Assembly: GCA_013396635.1 (NCBI GenBank)
Contig: WBMW01001708.1
Span: 797,448 to 861,447 of the forward strand
Direction: 5' to 3'
Origin: Penelope pileata
Lineage: Eukaryota; Chordata; Aves; Galliformes; Cracidae
DNA: 64,000 nt
Position 1 is the first letter of the stretch. Each line of letters starts with the position of its first letter. The notes beneath the pieces were generated by a model that worked only from the letters and a program-made list of their open reading frames with translations, was not told the DNA's origin and searched no databases. This document shows, in pieces, positions 38,632 through 51,383 of the stretch. The translations under genes were made by a program, and so were the position numbers.

Positions 38632-39417
38632 TGGGATCTGGACAGGCTAGATTGGCTGGGCTGAGGCCAGTAGGATGAGGTTCAACAAGGCCAAGTGCCG
38701 GGTCCTGCACTTTGGTCACAATAACCCCATGCAACGCTATAGGCTTGGGGCAGAGTAGCTGGAAGACTGTGAAGAAAAGGACCTGGGGGTGTTGGCTGAT
38801 GCTCGGCTGAACATGAACCGGCAGTGTGCCCAGGTAGCCAAGAAGGCCAATGGCATCCTGGCCTGCATAAGAAAAGCCAGCAGGAGCATGGAGGTGAGCA
38901 TCCCACTGTACTCAGCTCTGGTGCAGCCGCACCTCGAGTACCGTGCTCAGTTTTGGGTCCCTCACTACAAGAAAGACATTGAGGCCCTGGAACGTATCCA
39001 GAGAAGGGCAACAAAACTGGTGAGGGGTCTAGAGCACAAGTCTGATGAGAAGCAGCTGAGGGAGCTAGGATTGTTTAGTCTGGAGGAGATCTGATCACAG
39101 TCTACAACTTCCTGAAGGGAGGTTGTGATGAGCAGGGGGTCAGCCTTTTCTCCCAGATAACTGATGAGAGGGAATGGCCACAAGTTGTGCCAGGGAAAAT
39201 TTAGGTTAGATATAAGGAGAATAAGGTCTGGCACTGGAATGGCCTGCCTAGGGAGGTGGTGGAGTCATCGTCCCTGGCAGTGTTCAACAGGCAACTGGAT
39301 GAGGAGCTACAGGACATGGTTTAGTAGTTTAGTGGGTAGTAACGGTGATAGGAGGATGGTTGCACTAGATGATCTTGTAGGTCCTTTACAACCTAGTATT
39401 TCTATGATTCTATGATT
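38632..39417 (+). mobile_element. Inner CR1 LINE with partial ORF2 and 3' UTR
   Basis: This roughly 790 bp copy covers the end of the CR1 reverse-transcriptase reading frame, then the 3' untranslated region, and finishes in TCTATGATTCTATGATT. It is 5'-truncated but is the longest CR1 in the window. It sits inside an older CR1 of the same orientation, which resumes at 39418. Confidence 0.95.
38759..39093 (+). pseudogene. CR1 ORF2 C-terminal remnant
   Basis: The frame translates to the conserved C-terminal part of CR1 ORF2, with recognisable pieces such as QCAQVAKKANGILACIR, LYSALVQPHLEY and ERIQRRATKL. A TAG at 38756-38758 replaces the tryptophan codon expected at that position. A small deletion near 39090 then brings in a TGA just after the LFSLEE segment. 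The protein is the tail of a LINE replication enzyme and is dead in this copy. Confidence 0.9.
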
Positions 39418-39626
39418 AGATATTAGGAAAATCTTATTCTCTGGGAGAGTGTTCATGTACTGGAATAGGCTGCCCAGGGAGGTGGTGGAATCACCGTACC
39501 TAGAGGTGTTCCAGGTATGTCTGGACGTGGAACTGAGGGATGTGGTTTAGTGGGCAATCTTGGTGGTACATGGAAGGTTGGACTAGATGATCTTGGAGGT
39601 CTTTTTCAACCTTGATGATTCTATGA
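39418..39626 (+). mobile_element. Outer CR1 LINE, right part
   Basis: It resumes with AGATATTAGGAAAATC and continues through AGGCTGCCCAGGGAGGTGG and TTGGACTAGATGATCTTGG to a GATGATTCTATGA tail. Together with 38550-38631 it restores one colinear CR1 3' end, showing the order of insertion. Confidence 0.9.
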
Positions 39627-40748
39627 CTGCCCAGCATGTGTCTCTCAAATATTTCATTGCTATCTACCCCTGTGAACAATGCTGCCTCACGTGACAGAGG
39701 GAGGGCATGGCATGGAGGGCACTATATTTCTTCTGTTATTCTTACCTGTGTATATTCTTTCTCAATTGATTGTAAAAATGTTTACATGTATGGCTCTTTC
39801 CATCAGGCACTGAGGAAGTCTTATTTCTATACATTTTCATCATCATTCAAACCTTTGAGATGCATAATATTTGGCCTCATCTCTATTTTGCTCCATTAAG
39901 AGAAATTAGATTCTTTCAATAGAATAATAATGATTACTGTTGAAGGCCTGTAATTAATATGTTCAACAGAAACACAGTTCTACCTTTCCCTTTGATTTAC
40001 AAATGATTACATTCCCCAGCAGTGCAGACAATGTCCTGTTTGCATTCATTAGTGAAGCTGCTGCCTGAAGTCAGGGCATCTTCTGATTTTCTCTTTCTTT
40101 GACAAATCTCTCTTCTTGGCAGTTTGCAGCAGCAAATTTCCATTTTTTCATTTGCTTTTTTGTTTTATTGTTCTGTGACCGATTGTTCTCTGTTTATCTA
40201 TATTTAATCACATTCACTATTTAATATTGCTTAAGAGTCCAATTTCAAAGTCCATTATCATTTGTTGGTCTTTAGCATAATTTACAAACCAGAAAACCTT
40301 GATTTCGGTGTCATTATACTCATTGTTAATATAAACAATAACAAAGCTCACATTCTGCAGCTGGCTTCTGCAGAGTCTCTTATGATCATTAAATTTTTTT
40401 TTAAGAGATAGTTTCTAGAATTAGCCTAATTTTAAGCACTGTGCTAATATCTCATGGCTCTACAACTCTGCCTTTTAGATGTTATTTTAATTGGAAACCA
40501 AGGAATTGGGTTAAAAATGAATATCCTACCCAGTGTAGCGCTCAGTTTCATTAAGGAAACCTTTACACTGACAGTAGAACTCGCCATGTTCTAACAAGCC
40601 AGTGAAGCGTAACTCTTTTTATGAAATCACATGGGTTTTCTTGAGTGTAGCTTACACTGTGCATTTTGTGTCCTTTAGGAACTGATCCATCCTTTAAGCC
40701 AGCTCCATTCAGAGAAATTAGAGTATTTTGCAAATCAAGAAATGGAAT
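39627..40748. other. Unique AT-rich DNA, no gene seen
   Basis: No recognisable gene or repeat. The pyrimidine-rich sequence around 40080-40180 is low complexity only. Confidence 0.5.
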
Positions 40749-41057
40749 TGCCTCAGACATGTACTTTGCAATCCCAGGCAAGGTATTACAGGTTTTAACA
40801 ATGGACATACATAAAGATTCCACAGAAGTTTTGACTCACGCAATCGACAACAGCAATCTCCCACTCAAATGATGATCCTCCCATGAGTAGCAAATCTCAG
40901 AAAGAGAGGGACACGCCTCTATGGTTGGCCCTCAGCTGAGCCCAGGGCAGTCCTCAGGTCCACCCCTTCCAGTCTGAGGGCAGCACAGATGACTGCACTC
41001 CCAGGAACAACCACACCCCTTACTCCAGGTGCTCAACTGCAAGGCTGTGACCTAATA
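40749..41057 (+). mobile_element. Dispersed repeat of unknown family, copy A (LTR-like)
   Basis: This block is clearly related to 53252-53580. Shared words include ACTTTGCAATCCCAGGCAAG, AGGTTTTAACAAT, TCCACCCCTTC, CCACACCCCTT and GTGACCTAA. It begins with TG at 40749 and ends near a CCTAATA. Copy B begins with TG and ends in CA, which would fit a small LTR, but I found no matching target duplication. There is no reading frame of note. The strand is arbitrary. I do not recognise the family. Confidence 0.65.
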
Positions 41058-44000
41058 GTTCCCCTACATAGAGCATCGTTTTCAGGTGGCACAAAGCTCT
41101 GGGGATTTCATATAGGGTAAAAGGTGCAGTCTGAGGAGAGCATGAAAGTCCTAGCAACGGCTGTGATTGCCTTCTCTTTTTATTTATTTATTTTATTAGC
41201 ATAGCTTCTTTTCTGAACAAATATTTTCAAGATGAGACTGTTTCTGCAGCTTTTCCTTCTTTGTTTTTTAAATCCTATCAGTGAGGGCATACATATCCAG
41301 ACTAGAGCAGGGTGCTGTCCTAAATTAATCCTTGAAGCAATTCTTATTCAGCTGACATTGAGACCTGTTGAGCAAGGCGCGAGTGTGTGCCTTGACTCTT
41401 CTATGATTTTTTGGATTTGAGGATTCTCCCAAGATATTACAATTACTCACTTGGAAAGCAACCTCTTTTGTGCTTCTTGTCTGGTGAACAGACGCACACA
41501 GGCACAGAGGCTTGAGTGGAGCATGATTGCTAAGGTATCCATCTAACAACCTGCTTTCAGTTGCTCATAACTTTGCCAAACATCAGTTAGCTGAATAAAA
41601 CTCATGACCAAGTCTACCTCAGGCTGAACTCACAGACTCTCAGCAGAGGCACCATGACTGCTCTGAAGAGAGGACAGAGAAAAATATGCTTATGCCAGGC
41701 AACCCTTCAGACTTTTCTTAGCAGCTTTAGTACCGCCTTCCCCATTTGAAAATATGGCAGAAGAGTTACCTTTATTTCAAAATTAATTGTGCAAATCTTT
41801 ACATTATCTGTCAAATTGAAGTTTTTGAAAGTTACTTTTATACCAGATTAGTAAAGACTGCTGAGGTTTTGAGAGCAAACCTTTTCCGCCTCTGCTTTTT
41901 GCTGAGAGTTCTCCAGCCACTCATGTCTTAAAGCTCCTGCATTGCTCTCAAGCAGAGAAAATGAAGAGTTTGTTCCTCTCAGCTTGTTGACATACGTTTT
42001 TGCAGCATATGTTCCAGCTCCCCCATGTCAAGGACATGTGGGGCATAGAAACAAATGAGTTTCTGTCTCTCCTGTTCTTCCATGGCTTCTCTTTGCACCC
42101 AACACACATGCAGTTTGGATGTGGGGAGGGTAATTCCTGAGACAGACAGTCTGCTGGAAAAAAGTTAAATTACACAGATATTAAGGGAAGAAAGACAGAA
42201 AAAAATGCCTGGACCAAAAGATTAGCACTAGGAGGTAGAAGACGAGCCAAGAAAAGTGACTAAGTCTGGGACCAAACAGAAGAAAAGAGGAGGGAGGGAA
42301 ACCTAGCATGCTAATGATAAAAGGTGTGCAGAGAAAGATCTGACTTCCACAGATGGAAAAAGAGTTCAGACCATTAGACTCGTGCCACCAATGAAAGGGT
42401 GTGAAGTCCTCTAGCTAGCTACATGTCTTGTCTTCTTTCAATGCAAGACTGCACCAGAAACAGTGACATAGCACTGTTCTCCGTCAGTCCAAGTGACCAG
42501 GGCCATGGACCATGTTGTTGCTCTGGCCGGTTTTGGCAGACTGACGTATCTATACAATGCTGTATGTTGGAATTTCTCCTGTGTAGTAGAAAAGTTCTTT
42601 TTAGCCTTTTAAAATATGGAAGAGCCGTCCTGGTAAACAAAACTTTCATTAGAAGTTCATAACATAGACTGCAAAATCAATTGGTCAAGTCAGGAGATGT
42701 ACATTGACAACAAGGATCTCCCATTGCTATAAACACTTATTGTAACTGAAAGACACAAGAAGCAGCCTTAAATCCCTAAACAGTTATAACTTCTGATGCC
42801 AGTTTCTTAAAACACCTAAAGAAAAAAGAAAAAGCTGCTCCATCACCTGTCATATCCTACAGTTCTTTGTGTCTGTAAATGTTCATAAGATATCAGTCAA
42901 GAATGAATTTTAACCTTTATTTTCCCTTTTCTAAAGAAGGGGTAGAAATTTTTGATATACAGAGCAGTGAGCAAAAGTTGGCCAGCTTCATCTGGAGATG
43001 AAGGTAACCCTATATATCTTATTAGCTGCTTTAACATCTTTGAAGATGAGAATTGATTCTTCAGCCCCTAGGGCTCACCTGTGTGGAGGGGAAGGTGAAA
43101 TAACAGTATGGGAAGGGGCAACTTGGAAAAACCTTACAGTTTGCAACTCCATAATGTCTGGTGTATAAAATGGTTTCTTAACAGGAAGGTGTAAAATCTC
43201 AAAAAAAGGAAAGTAAAAGTCTCATATTTGAGACACGTTCTGCCTCTCCTGTTCTCTCTCAGCTCATACTGCAGAAGCCAATATTATGCAATCTATTTTA
43301 GAGGTATAAATTGCTAGATGGCTTCCTCAAATTCATGTCAGATCACAAACCAGAATCCTACATTTGTGCCGAGAAGAAAGAGATGATTTAAGGTGAGATA
43401 TTGGAGCAACTCAAACCCAAGGGCTGAGGTTAGTCTCCTTCAGAGCACCTGTGTTAATCCTGTTATAAAATTAAACTTATTGTTTCCCAAAGAGATGTGA
43501 CGGTCTGCCCACATTCCTGCCAAAGGAATTTTCAGATATATTTCAGAAAGGGAAGGTTTTGGCCTTTGCTCTGCTTTGGCCCTTTCCCATGCATTTTAGT
43601 CATCTATGTTCATTTATTTAGCACTGCGCACAGCAGAGTCAAAATCTAACAAACTGGTTTCCTCTGTAAAGAGAAGAGCACTAGCTACTCACATTGTGGG
43701 CAGTCAGAAAGGTTATAAAAATATTTTACAAAGGCCAGAAGATGGAAATATGAAAAAACTGATTTTTGGAGTTTAGTAAGTTGCAGTTTTCCTAACTTCC
43801 ACTGGTGTTTAAAGTACTCAGATCTTCTCAAATAAGGGCTGAAGAGCAATTAACATGCAGTACCTCCTATCACTGTAACGAAAATATCCTCAAAATCTAC
43901 ATTTGGAGGAAATGTCTTCTATTTCTCATAATTTACATTGATCTTCACATTTGCAAAAAAGTGCTTGTTTGAGACTACACATGGTGCAGGCTATGCATTT

Positions 44001-47000
44001 CTCTAACTTATCTCAAGTGTTTTGTAACCATTTTTGAAGAAAAGTGCTTCTATAGTCATCCTCTCTCACCTTTGTTATTGCATTGCTACAGGGTCTCTTG
44101 GTCTCACTGCAGACTTTGCAGAGTACTTCAGCTCTGCAGATACAAATTCTGCAGAATGAGAGCCCTCATTTTCCTAGTTTCTTTCTTGCTCGATCTGTGG
44201 CTCATTTCCTAAGATCTAAGTTAATTAGTCTTTGATCTTTTCTTCTTCCCACACAAACCATCTTCTCTGATTTCAAAAACTAGTTTTCATTCTGGAGCTG
44301 CTCATAGGGGGCTGCAAAGAATGTGTGCAGACATCCCCATGGGAGATGAGAGAGCAAAGGGACCCTTAAGCCCTCAGATCAGGGCTGAGCTATGATTTTA
44401 CCCATCTCTCAAGTGGTACCTACCTGATCAGCAGAAATTTTGCTGTACACCTACACACACTCCATGCTAGTTGTGCTTGTCACTGAAAGTTTCTGAATAC
44501 CTGCAAAAGCTACATTAAACCCTGGGAAACTTTTTCAGGTTCTGCTCCAGTCTATACTGAACTAACTTTGATGTCTTTCCTACAGCCAAGGCTGTTCACT
44601 GCCAAACTAGCTAAGGGAAGAATCGTTTCCTTCAACCTTGATCTGCAGTGGTGACTCTATATCCCCACTCCACACCAAAAGCATCTAAATGCTCCTGTGC
44701 ATCTGGAGTCCTGCCCAGAAGAACACAGGCTAAAGAAGGATGAGGGATGTGGGGAGCAAAGTAGATTGTAAAGGTATGGGGAACACTTGTGGCCAGCAGA
44801 AATAGTTGCAAACATTTTCCAGGCACACAGACATAGCAGACAGGGCTGGAGGAGCCCCCAGCTCAGCCCCAGCTGGAGAAGTTTCTGTGAGGGGTCACTA
44901 GTCAGGCTCTGGCACTGCTGCTATGGAGATACTGAGAAATACCTTCTCCCCTTTGGGTTGGACCAGTGACAGTGCTCTTGGCCACTACAAGACATAAGAT
45001 TTTCTCAGATGTGAAATTGGGTATGTGTGAGGAGAGATGTGCATAAGCCCTGAATTTATTGTCTGTACTATTTCATGATTGTTTGGCTTCAGTCTTAATA
45101 CTCTCCTCAGAAAGATTCAGAAGTAGGAGTGGAGCAGCAGAGATGAGATATCACATAACTAAGCAGGGCTCAGCCAGATCCGCAAGACAAGCAAGAAATA
45201 TTAGATAGATGCTTCCACACTCATTCCTGATTCATTTTGATGAGATTTTTGCCCAAAGAAGGGGTGTTATCAAGAAAGCTAACAGAATTATTGCCTGACC
45301 TTGAAACTTGCTTCACATAGCAACAGAATAAGAATATGGGAGAGGAAAAAGCCGCTAATAGGATCTTCAGGGGAAAAACCCACAAGCCCAAGATAGAAGT
45401 ATTGCATTCAATCAACACGGCCTGTGAGCCAAATTCTGGTGCAAGGAATGATGCTGGCTTCAATGAGCTTATTCTCAAGAGGCCAGGGAAAAGCATAGAG
45501 GCTCAAGTGCATGATAGTTTGCAGGAGTTCACTGTATTATACAGGTAATTACAATTGCCCTTACGCACAGCCACTTAACTGTCATTAATTCATAAAATAA
45601 TTATCAGAGTGCTGCTCTAGTCAGATTTCACATTGAACTTCAATAGAGAATTCTCTGCTGTTGAATACTAAGAGGAAAAAATAATCAATATGAAATAAGG
45701 GCTGCCATAAATACTGGATGGGCGTGATTCACCCTGCACAAGGGGAAGACTGTAAATAGAGAAAAAGAGATTCAGCATTGAGAAAAAATGGATTGAACAT
45801 GGGGTGGTGGCAGCGAAGATGCCTCCTTCCTCCTTTGTGGATGAAAGTTTCTCTCTTTGGGCTTTACATGGTGTGTGCTGTCAAGTGATCCAATTTTCAG
45901 CTCATAATGGGAACACTGCTTATAGACTGTGCATGGGGAGACTCTTGTGTTTTGTTTCAGAGTGAAGGCGAAAAAATATCTAGGGACATTTAACATCATT
46001 TTTTGCCTAGGAGGATTTATGTGCTGCAGCAGGTCACTGAGACACAGAAAAGGTGTCTCTCCATTTTGCCAAAAACAGAGTTAGATTTAAGAGGATTTAC
46101 ACTATTGGCTTTCGTAAATATTCTTTCCAGAATATTCCTATCACTGATATCTTGGTTTATTTGATGATACTTTTGCTGCAATTACATTGCTTCAGATTTT
46201 CCTTCTTGACTTAAATAGTAATGTGTTGTCTGCTTCTGTTTATCAGTTTGTATTTTTATATAGAGCTAAGTAAGCCCTTCAAGATAAAATTAAAATTCAG
46301 CAAATTGCCTTTGAAGGACATTCATATCATCTGCATTGGCAGACCCTTACACTATTCCTAAAGATCTTTTAAAGAGTACTAGTGTGTTTGCCACTGAGAT
46401 TGTATTTATTGCTTTGCATTTCTCAAATAGGAAGGCTCCGTTAAACAATACTTAATGTTTCCTCAATTTCATATTTGAACACTATTTGAACACTTGGTTT
46501 AGTATCATCTAGCTCAAGCAAGTTGGAGCTCTTTAATCTATTAATTCATTCCTAAGTCTCCTCTTTAGGCTCTTCATTTTGAGATATTTGTTTCCAAATT
46601 TGCAGCTATAAAAAGTGGTTTTGGTGAAGAAATCTTCCTATGCTGTGGTGAACTGTGAAGCAAGAATTTTATTTCATTTTTCTGTAAAATAGCTAGTACT
46701 TTACTGTCTAGTCAAGGGTAGTTTATAAGCATAATAAGATAAAGCCATTTTTCAAAGTATTCTCTCAGCTTTTGTTATCTGTAATAAAAAGTTAAAATAA
46801 AATGAATAAAATATTGCAACAAGCCTTTGTAAATAAATCCTTCCAAAAACCATTAGAAGGCACTATTGAAAGAACAAAACTGCATACTAATTTTTGAATT
46901 ACACATATGTGACACATCATAGTAAATCAACTACCTTCTGTAATAAATACTCACTTAATTCCCTGTGAGTTTGGATCTCATATCCCCTGGAGATATCTTG

Positions 47001-50000
47001 TCCCTTCAAACAACTCTATTGCTTTAAGCATGAAATTATTGCCTAAGCATGAAAGCTTGAAGCTCATTATCTCTGTCCAGGTATATTTTAGGCCTACTGC
47101 TTTCTGCCAGGCTGTACACAAATGAGGCTCTCAGGGGGATGTTCTTTGGCAATAGCTGTCAGATGGAGAGCAGGAGTGGTGAACATCAACTTTCCGTGAG
47201 CTGCACCCATAAGTACTGCACTTGTGTTATTGATGCTGTGGTATCCAGACCTGCAAATGACGCCCACCCGGCTGTGCAAAATGTAAATCCAGCTTTACAG
47301 GGTGGGTGCCCTGGGGCTGTGCTCTCACAGGGAGCTGTTACTGGGCAAAGCCAGTAGCAAACAGAGGCTCTACCCACCTGCCCCCAGTAGATGTCTGCAG
47401 GCAGGATGCCTAATGGGAGCCAGTTCTCCCCAGCTCTCTTAGGAGCTGCCTGTGTTCAGCTGGAGACAGCCCGAAGTGAGTCAGATGGCTGATAACTCAA
47501 AGAGCTCTGCAGCCCCTCAGGGAAGCTTAGGGTAAACTGCTTAAAGGGGGTCACTTGCCTAGGGTCCCCTCTGACTGCGAATCCTCTGGGATCAGTGCAA
47601 ACAGCCAGGGACCATGAGGACATCAGACTCCCTGAATTTTTTCAGCCTGGCTTCTTCCCATTCCTTGCCAGAGCAGAGAGCTTGAGCAGAGGGAAGCACA
47701 GAGAATTCCCCTGAATTTCCCAGTTCCCTGTCCCTGCTGCCTCTTGCCCTGCAGCAAAGGCTGCCCTTTGATCAGCACTACAACCGTATGTCCAAGGGTG
47801 AGGGTAGGAGCAGGCTGTCCCCAGGCAGCTGGCCAGGTGACCAGATGGCCATACGAAGGCACTAAAGACTGTGAATCAACTGTGGATGCAGAGGGCATAA
47901 GTCAAACAAGAACATTTAAAAGTCTGCCCAGCCTAAACTCAGCCATCTGTGTAAATGGAGAAGAGTGTCATTGTAAGATCCCCATCTTAGGGGCTTCTCC
48001 TTCTATCTAAGAAGCTAAATGTGTCCAATCTTGTACTGTTCAGAAAGAAGCTCTCCTGTTCCTGAAATAGCAGTCCATAAGGGAAACATCTTTTATTTCA
48101 GCATACTTGTCTGTTTTCTTTTAAAAGCAATCAAATTAAACCAGAGCAAATCACTCTGGAGAACCCTAGAAGCGTCAAAGTGCTGTGCTGTTCTTGACAC
48201 TGCTCTGGATGAAGATCAGCAAATCCTCCCTTTGAAGGAACGGTTTGAAGGAGGGAAATACCCCCTGAAGTCAAAAAATCTGTGCAATGAGGCCAGCACC
48301 GACTCCTGTTAAGATTGCTGATGACTCACTTCTTATTTAAACAAGAAGCAGTGAGTGTTTGGAAGCGATGAGCAAGATTTTGCCTGCTTGGCTGTGCGTT
48401 TCGGCTACCAGGTCAGAAAAGTGCTAAAATCTGCTACAGAGGATATTTACTTCACAGGATAATTCACTGATGGCTTATATGAGAAATGAGTCCTTTTGCT
48501 TAACGAGTTCTGTATGCATTCTCCTTCCAATTTTGGCTGAACTTTCTTCTGAATTTGTTGTTTAGATTGGGGCAGTTTCATTAAGCTTCCTTCGAGTAAA
48601 GAAAGCTATTTCCCATCTAATAGGTGTTCTACTATTATCCTAATTCTGCATTAGTCATACTCTGATTGCTTTAAAGAAAGCAATATAGCTAGTATTTTAC
48701 TACCTCCTTTTTCTGTTGTTTTCTTGGACTCATTTTTGAAGCCAGTATTTGAGAATTTACAAGAGAGAAATTAATATATTTTAAGACGAATAATCAAAAG
48801 TAACGCTCACTGTAAATGTAAATTTCAGAAGAGTTCCCACAATAAAGCCACCTAATTCCCAAGTATAAAGCAGTGTGTTCTGCTTGGATTCCTTCAATAA
48901 CATTGTTTTCTGATAAATAATATTAATTTACAGATAATATGGGAACAGCAGTCTAACATGGCTGAAGGAAGACGTTTAAAGGGACGATAAAAAACATTTA
49001 TAGCGTTAGAAAGTCCAGTACATAAACACATCATTAACTGTCTGCAGGCAATTATTACAGTTTTGCTGCCGGACAGGTGACACAGAGGAATGACAGAGGT
49101 CCTGGTCAGGTTCCTGCTGTGACACAACTTGTCCACATGTCCTTGTCACCATCACTTGGAGTTGAACTGCACAGGGGTGATGAGGCACCTGTTGGCAACT
49201 GTCTGCAGTTGCAATTAGTGCTCATACACCACTGTAGATGTGATTGTTAGTCCCTTGGGGACACATTCTCGTGGTCCATGATTGCTGCTCCAGCCAAGGA
49301 CACTTTGCTGATTGACAGTTCATGGACAGTTTGCTAGCAGCAAAGCAGGTCATCAGTGGGGTTAAACCCCTACAGGTGCCAACACTGTGGTAGCAAGGCA
49401 TTTCGTGTGCGGCATCCCTTTCCATTTGGATCTGGGTAAGAGGCTTGGGCCTGGGTCAGGCAGAATTGGCAGCTACTCAGTAGTGGGATGCATACAAAAA
49501 CCTCACATAACTGGGGACCTATAACAGCCAAAAATGCTGGACTCCACGGTTAATGCTGAAGGAGGGGAACAGTTGAAAAAATCTGATTAGAAACACAAGG
49601 TGCCAAATCATTTGCTATCTTGTTTCTTCATTTATGGTTTATAAAGGAAAACAAATGTCTCCATCAGGGCCTGTGCATAAGCACTGCCAACTCGCTGCGT
49701 GAGCTTGGAGGAATCCCTCATCTCCCATGTACTCTGATGTTTGTGCACCGAGGAGCAAGGGCAAAAGCACAAAATGAGCCAACAGTTCAAAACTAGATGC
49801 CTTTGATTCACAGAGAAGCTGGAGTTGAGCATGCAGCCTTGGGGGTTGCCCCAAGACATAGAGGGGTCAATGACTGAGACTCAATAACATTGAGGACTTC
49901 TGGTCAGTCTGTGCCAGGTTTTCCTCCTCATTTTGGCTCTCCAAGCAGCACCAGGTGGCTTGGCTGCTCAGGCTTGGCCTGGGATGCAGGAAAGGAGCAG

Positions 50001-51383
50001 TCATGGCTTCGGGCCTTGGCTGGGAAGGGTGAGCACCTTTGGCAGGATGCTGGCTCTTGCAAGCTCCTCCACACTGCACAACCTTCCAAAGACAGCCAGC
50101 CCACGGCTGTCAGACCTTTAACAATCATCATATAGCAAGCGCAGACCTAAATTCTGCAGTATATTTGTATTGTGGGGAGAAAACACCTGGATATTTTTTC
50201 CACTGTCACTCTTTTCTTGCCATTTTGTAGAAACCTAATACGAAGGAGGGACACGGGGCTAATGAATTTCGACCCGTTTAGTCATAAAGATTTATACGTG
50301 TGCCTTAGAGCTAATATTGACCAATCAAATGGCTCCCCAAATCCTTCCCATTTTATAAAAGTTAATCATACCCTCATGGCAGCCCAGGTACAAAATAAAT
50401 TTTGATTTACTACTCTACTAAAGTGATCGGTATTTTATGCTGATCGTTAACCATATTTCACACCAGAGAACTGTTATATTAGAAAGCAGTAAAATGGTGT
50501 GTATCACATAACGATATTATACTTGGGCCCCACACAGAATACCAAGGGCTTATTGAATTTGTGTCTGAAGGGGACATTTGTTAAATGCATGACCATCACA
50601 AGTGAGAAAAATGTGTATTATTTTCAGAAGTTTATTATGCTACCACATGGTGTTGTTGTAACCTTTTTGAATTTTGTGCTATAAATGATGTTGATCCACG
50701 TATTACTCTGCAACGATCACGTAAAGGGCTGAATATTGAGAACTGATTCCACCTTTGTCTGTGGATTTTACTGGAAGTTGCAGAGCATATTGGCGTGGGT
50801 AGGCTTAGGTGTAATTTTATCCTTGCAGCAGAGCTAAGGTTGTAAAAATATATATTTCGTAGGGTTTTTTTATTATTATTATTAACCACATTTCAAAAAT
50901 TGTCTCCTGTTCTAGTGTTTAAAAACAGATGAGCTCAGCAATGGTAATTTCTCTAGAAGGTTTGTTGATATGGCCTCTGGCTTACTAAGCAAGCCACAAG
51001 CATACACTGTAATTGTCCTGGAGAATAAACATGATACTCATAATGCCATCGCCTGAGAGCTTAAAGAGAAATCCCTTCCCAAAATATATGTGTGCGTGTA
51101 TGTGTGTTATACGATGCCTATACCCTGGAGAGTTCTAATGGAGATATTCAGACAAGAAAGCTGATGGTGTGTGGTTCAGCAATATTGTAAATAACCACAC
51201 CACTACTGCTCCAGAAACCTCATTACACTTTCAGTACAGTTCATCTGAAATAATATATTAGAAAGTTCAGAAGGGTAGGACTGCAGGAAAGCTTAGGAGT
51301 GCACTCTGTAGGCCGTGTGATTATTTTCCCATATTGTTGTCTTGATAAATAACGTTGGAAAGCTTCCACATTTTGTACACAGA
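41058..51383. other. Unique DNA, no gene seen
   Basis: About 10 kb without a supported gene. GC rises modestly around 47260-47850 and 49860-50110, where open frames overlap on several strands; none has a motif I recognise. The stretch at 49030-49430 is also less AT-rich and might be a very old repeat, but I could not identify it. A CpG-bearing, otherwise unique block at 50225-50450 is listed separately. Confidence 0.5.
50225..50450. other. Candidate conserved non-coding element
   Basis: I count seven CpG dinucleotides in about 225 bp of non-repetitive AT-rich sequence, more than the neighbouring DNA holds. The block contains homeodomain-like cores (GCTAATGAATTTC, GTTAATCAT) and a CCAAT-type box (GACCAATCAAAT). 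Retained CpGs outside islands can mark constrained or unmethylated enhancers. Conservation itself was not tested, so this is a weak call. Confidence 0.25.

Noticed and set aside
49030..49430. Less AT-rich stretch with minus-strand open frames
   Set aside because: It might be an old repeat, but I could not tie it to any family or protein, so it is not called.
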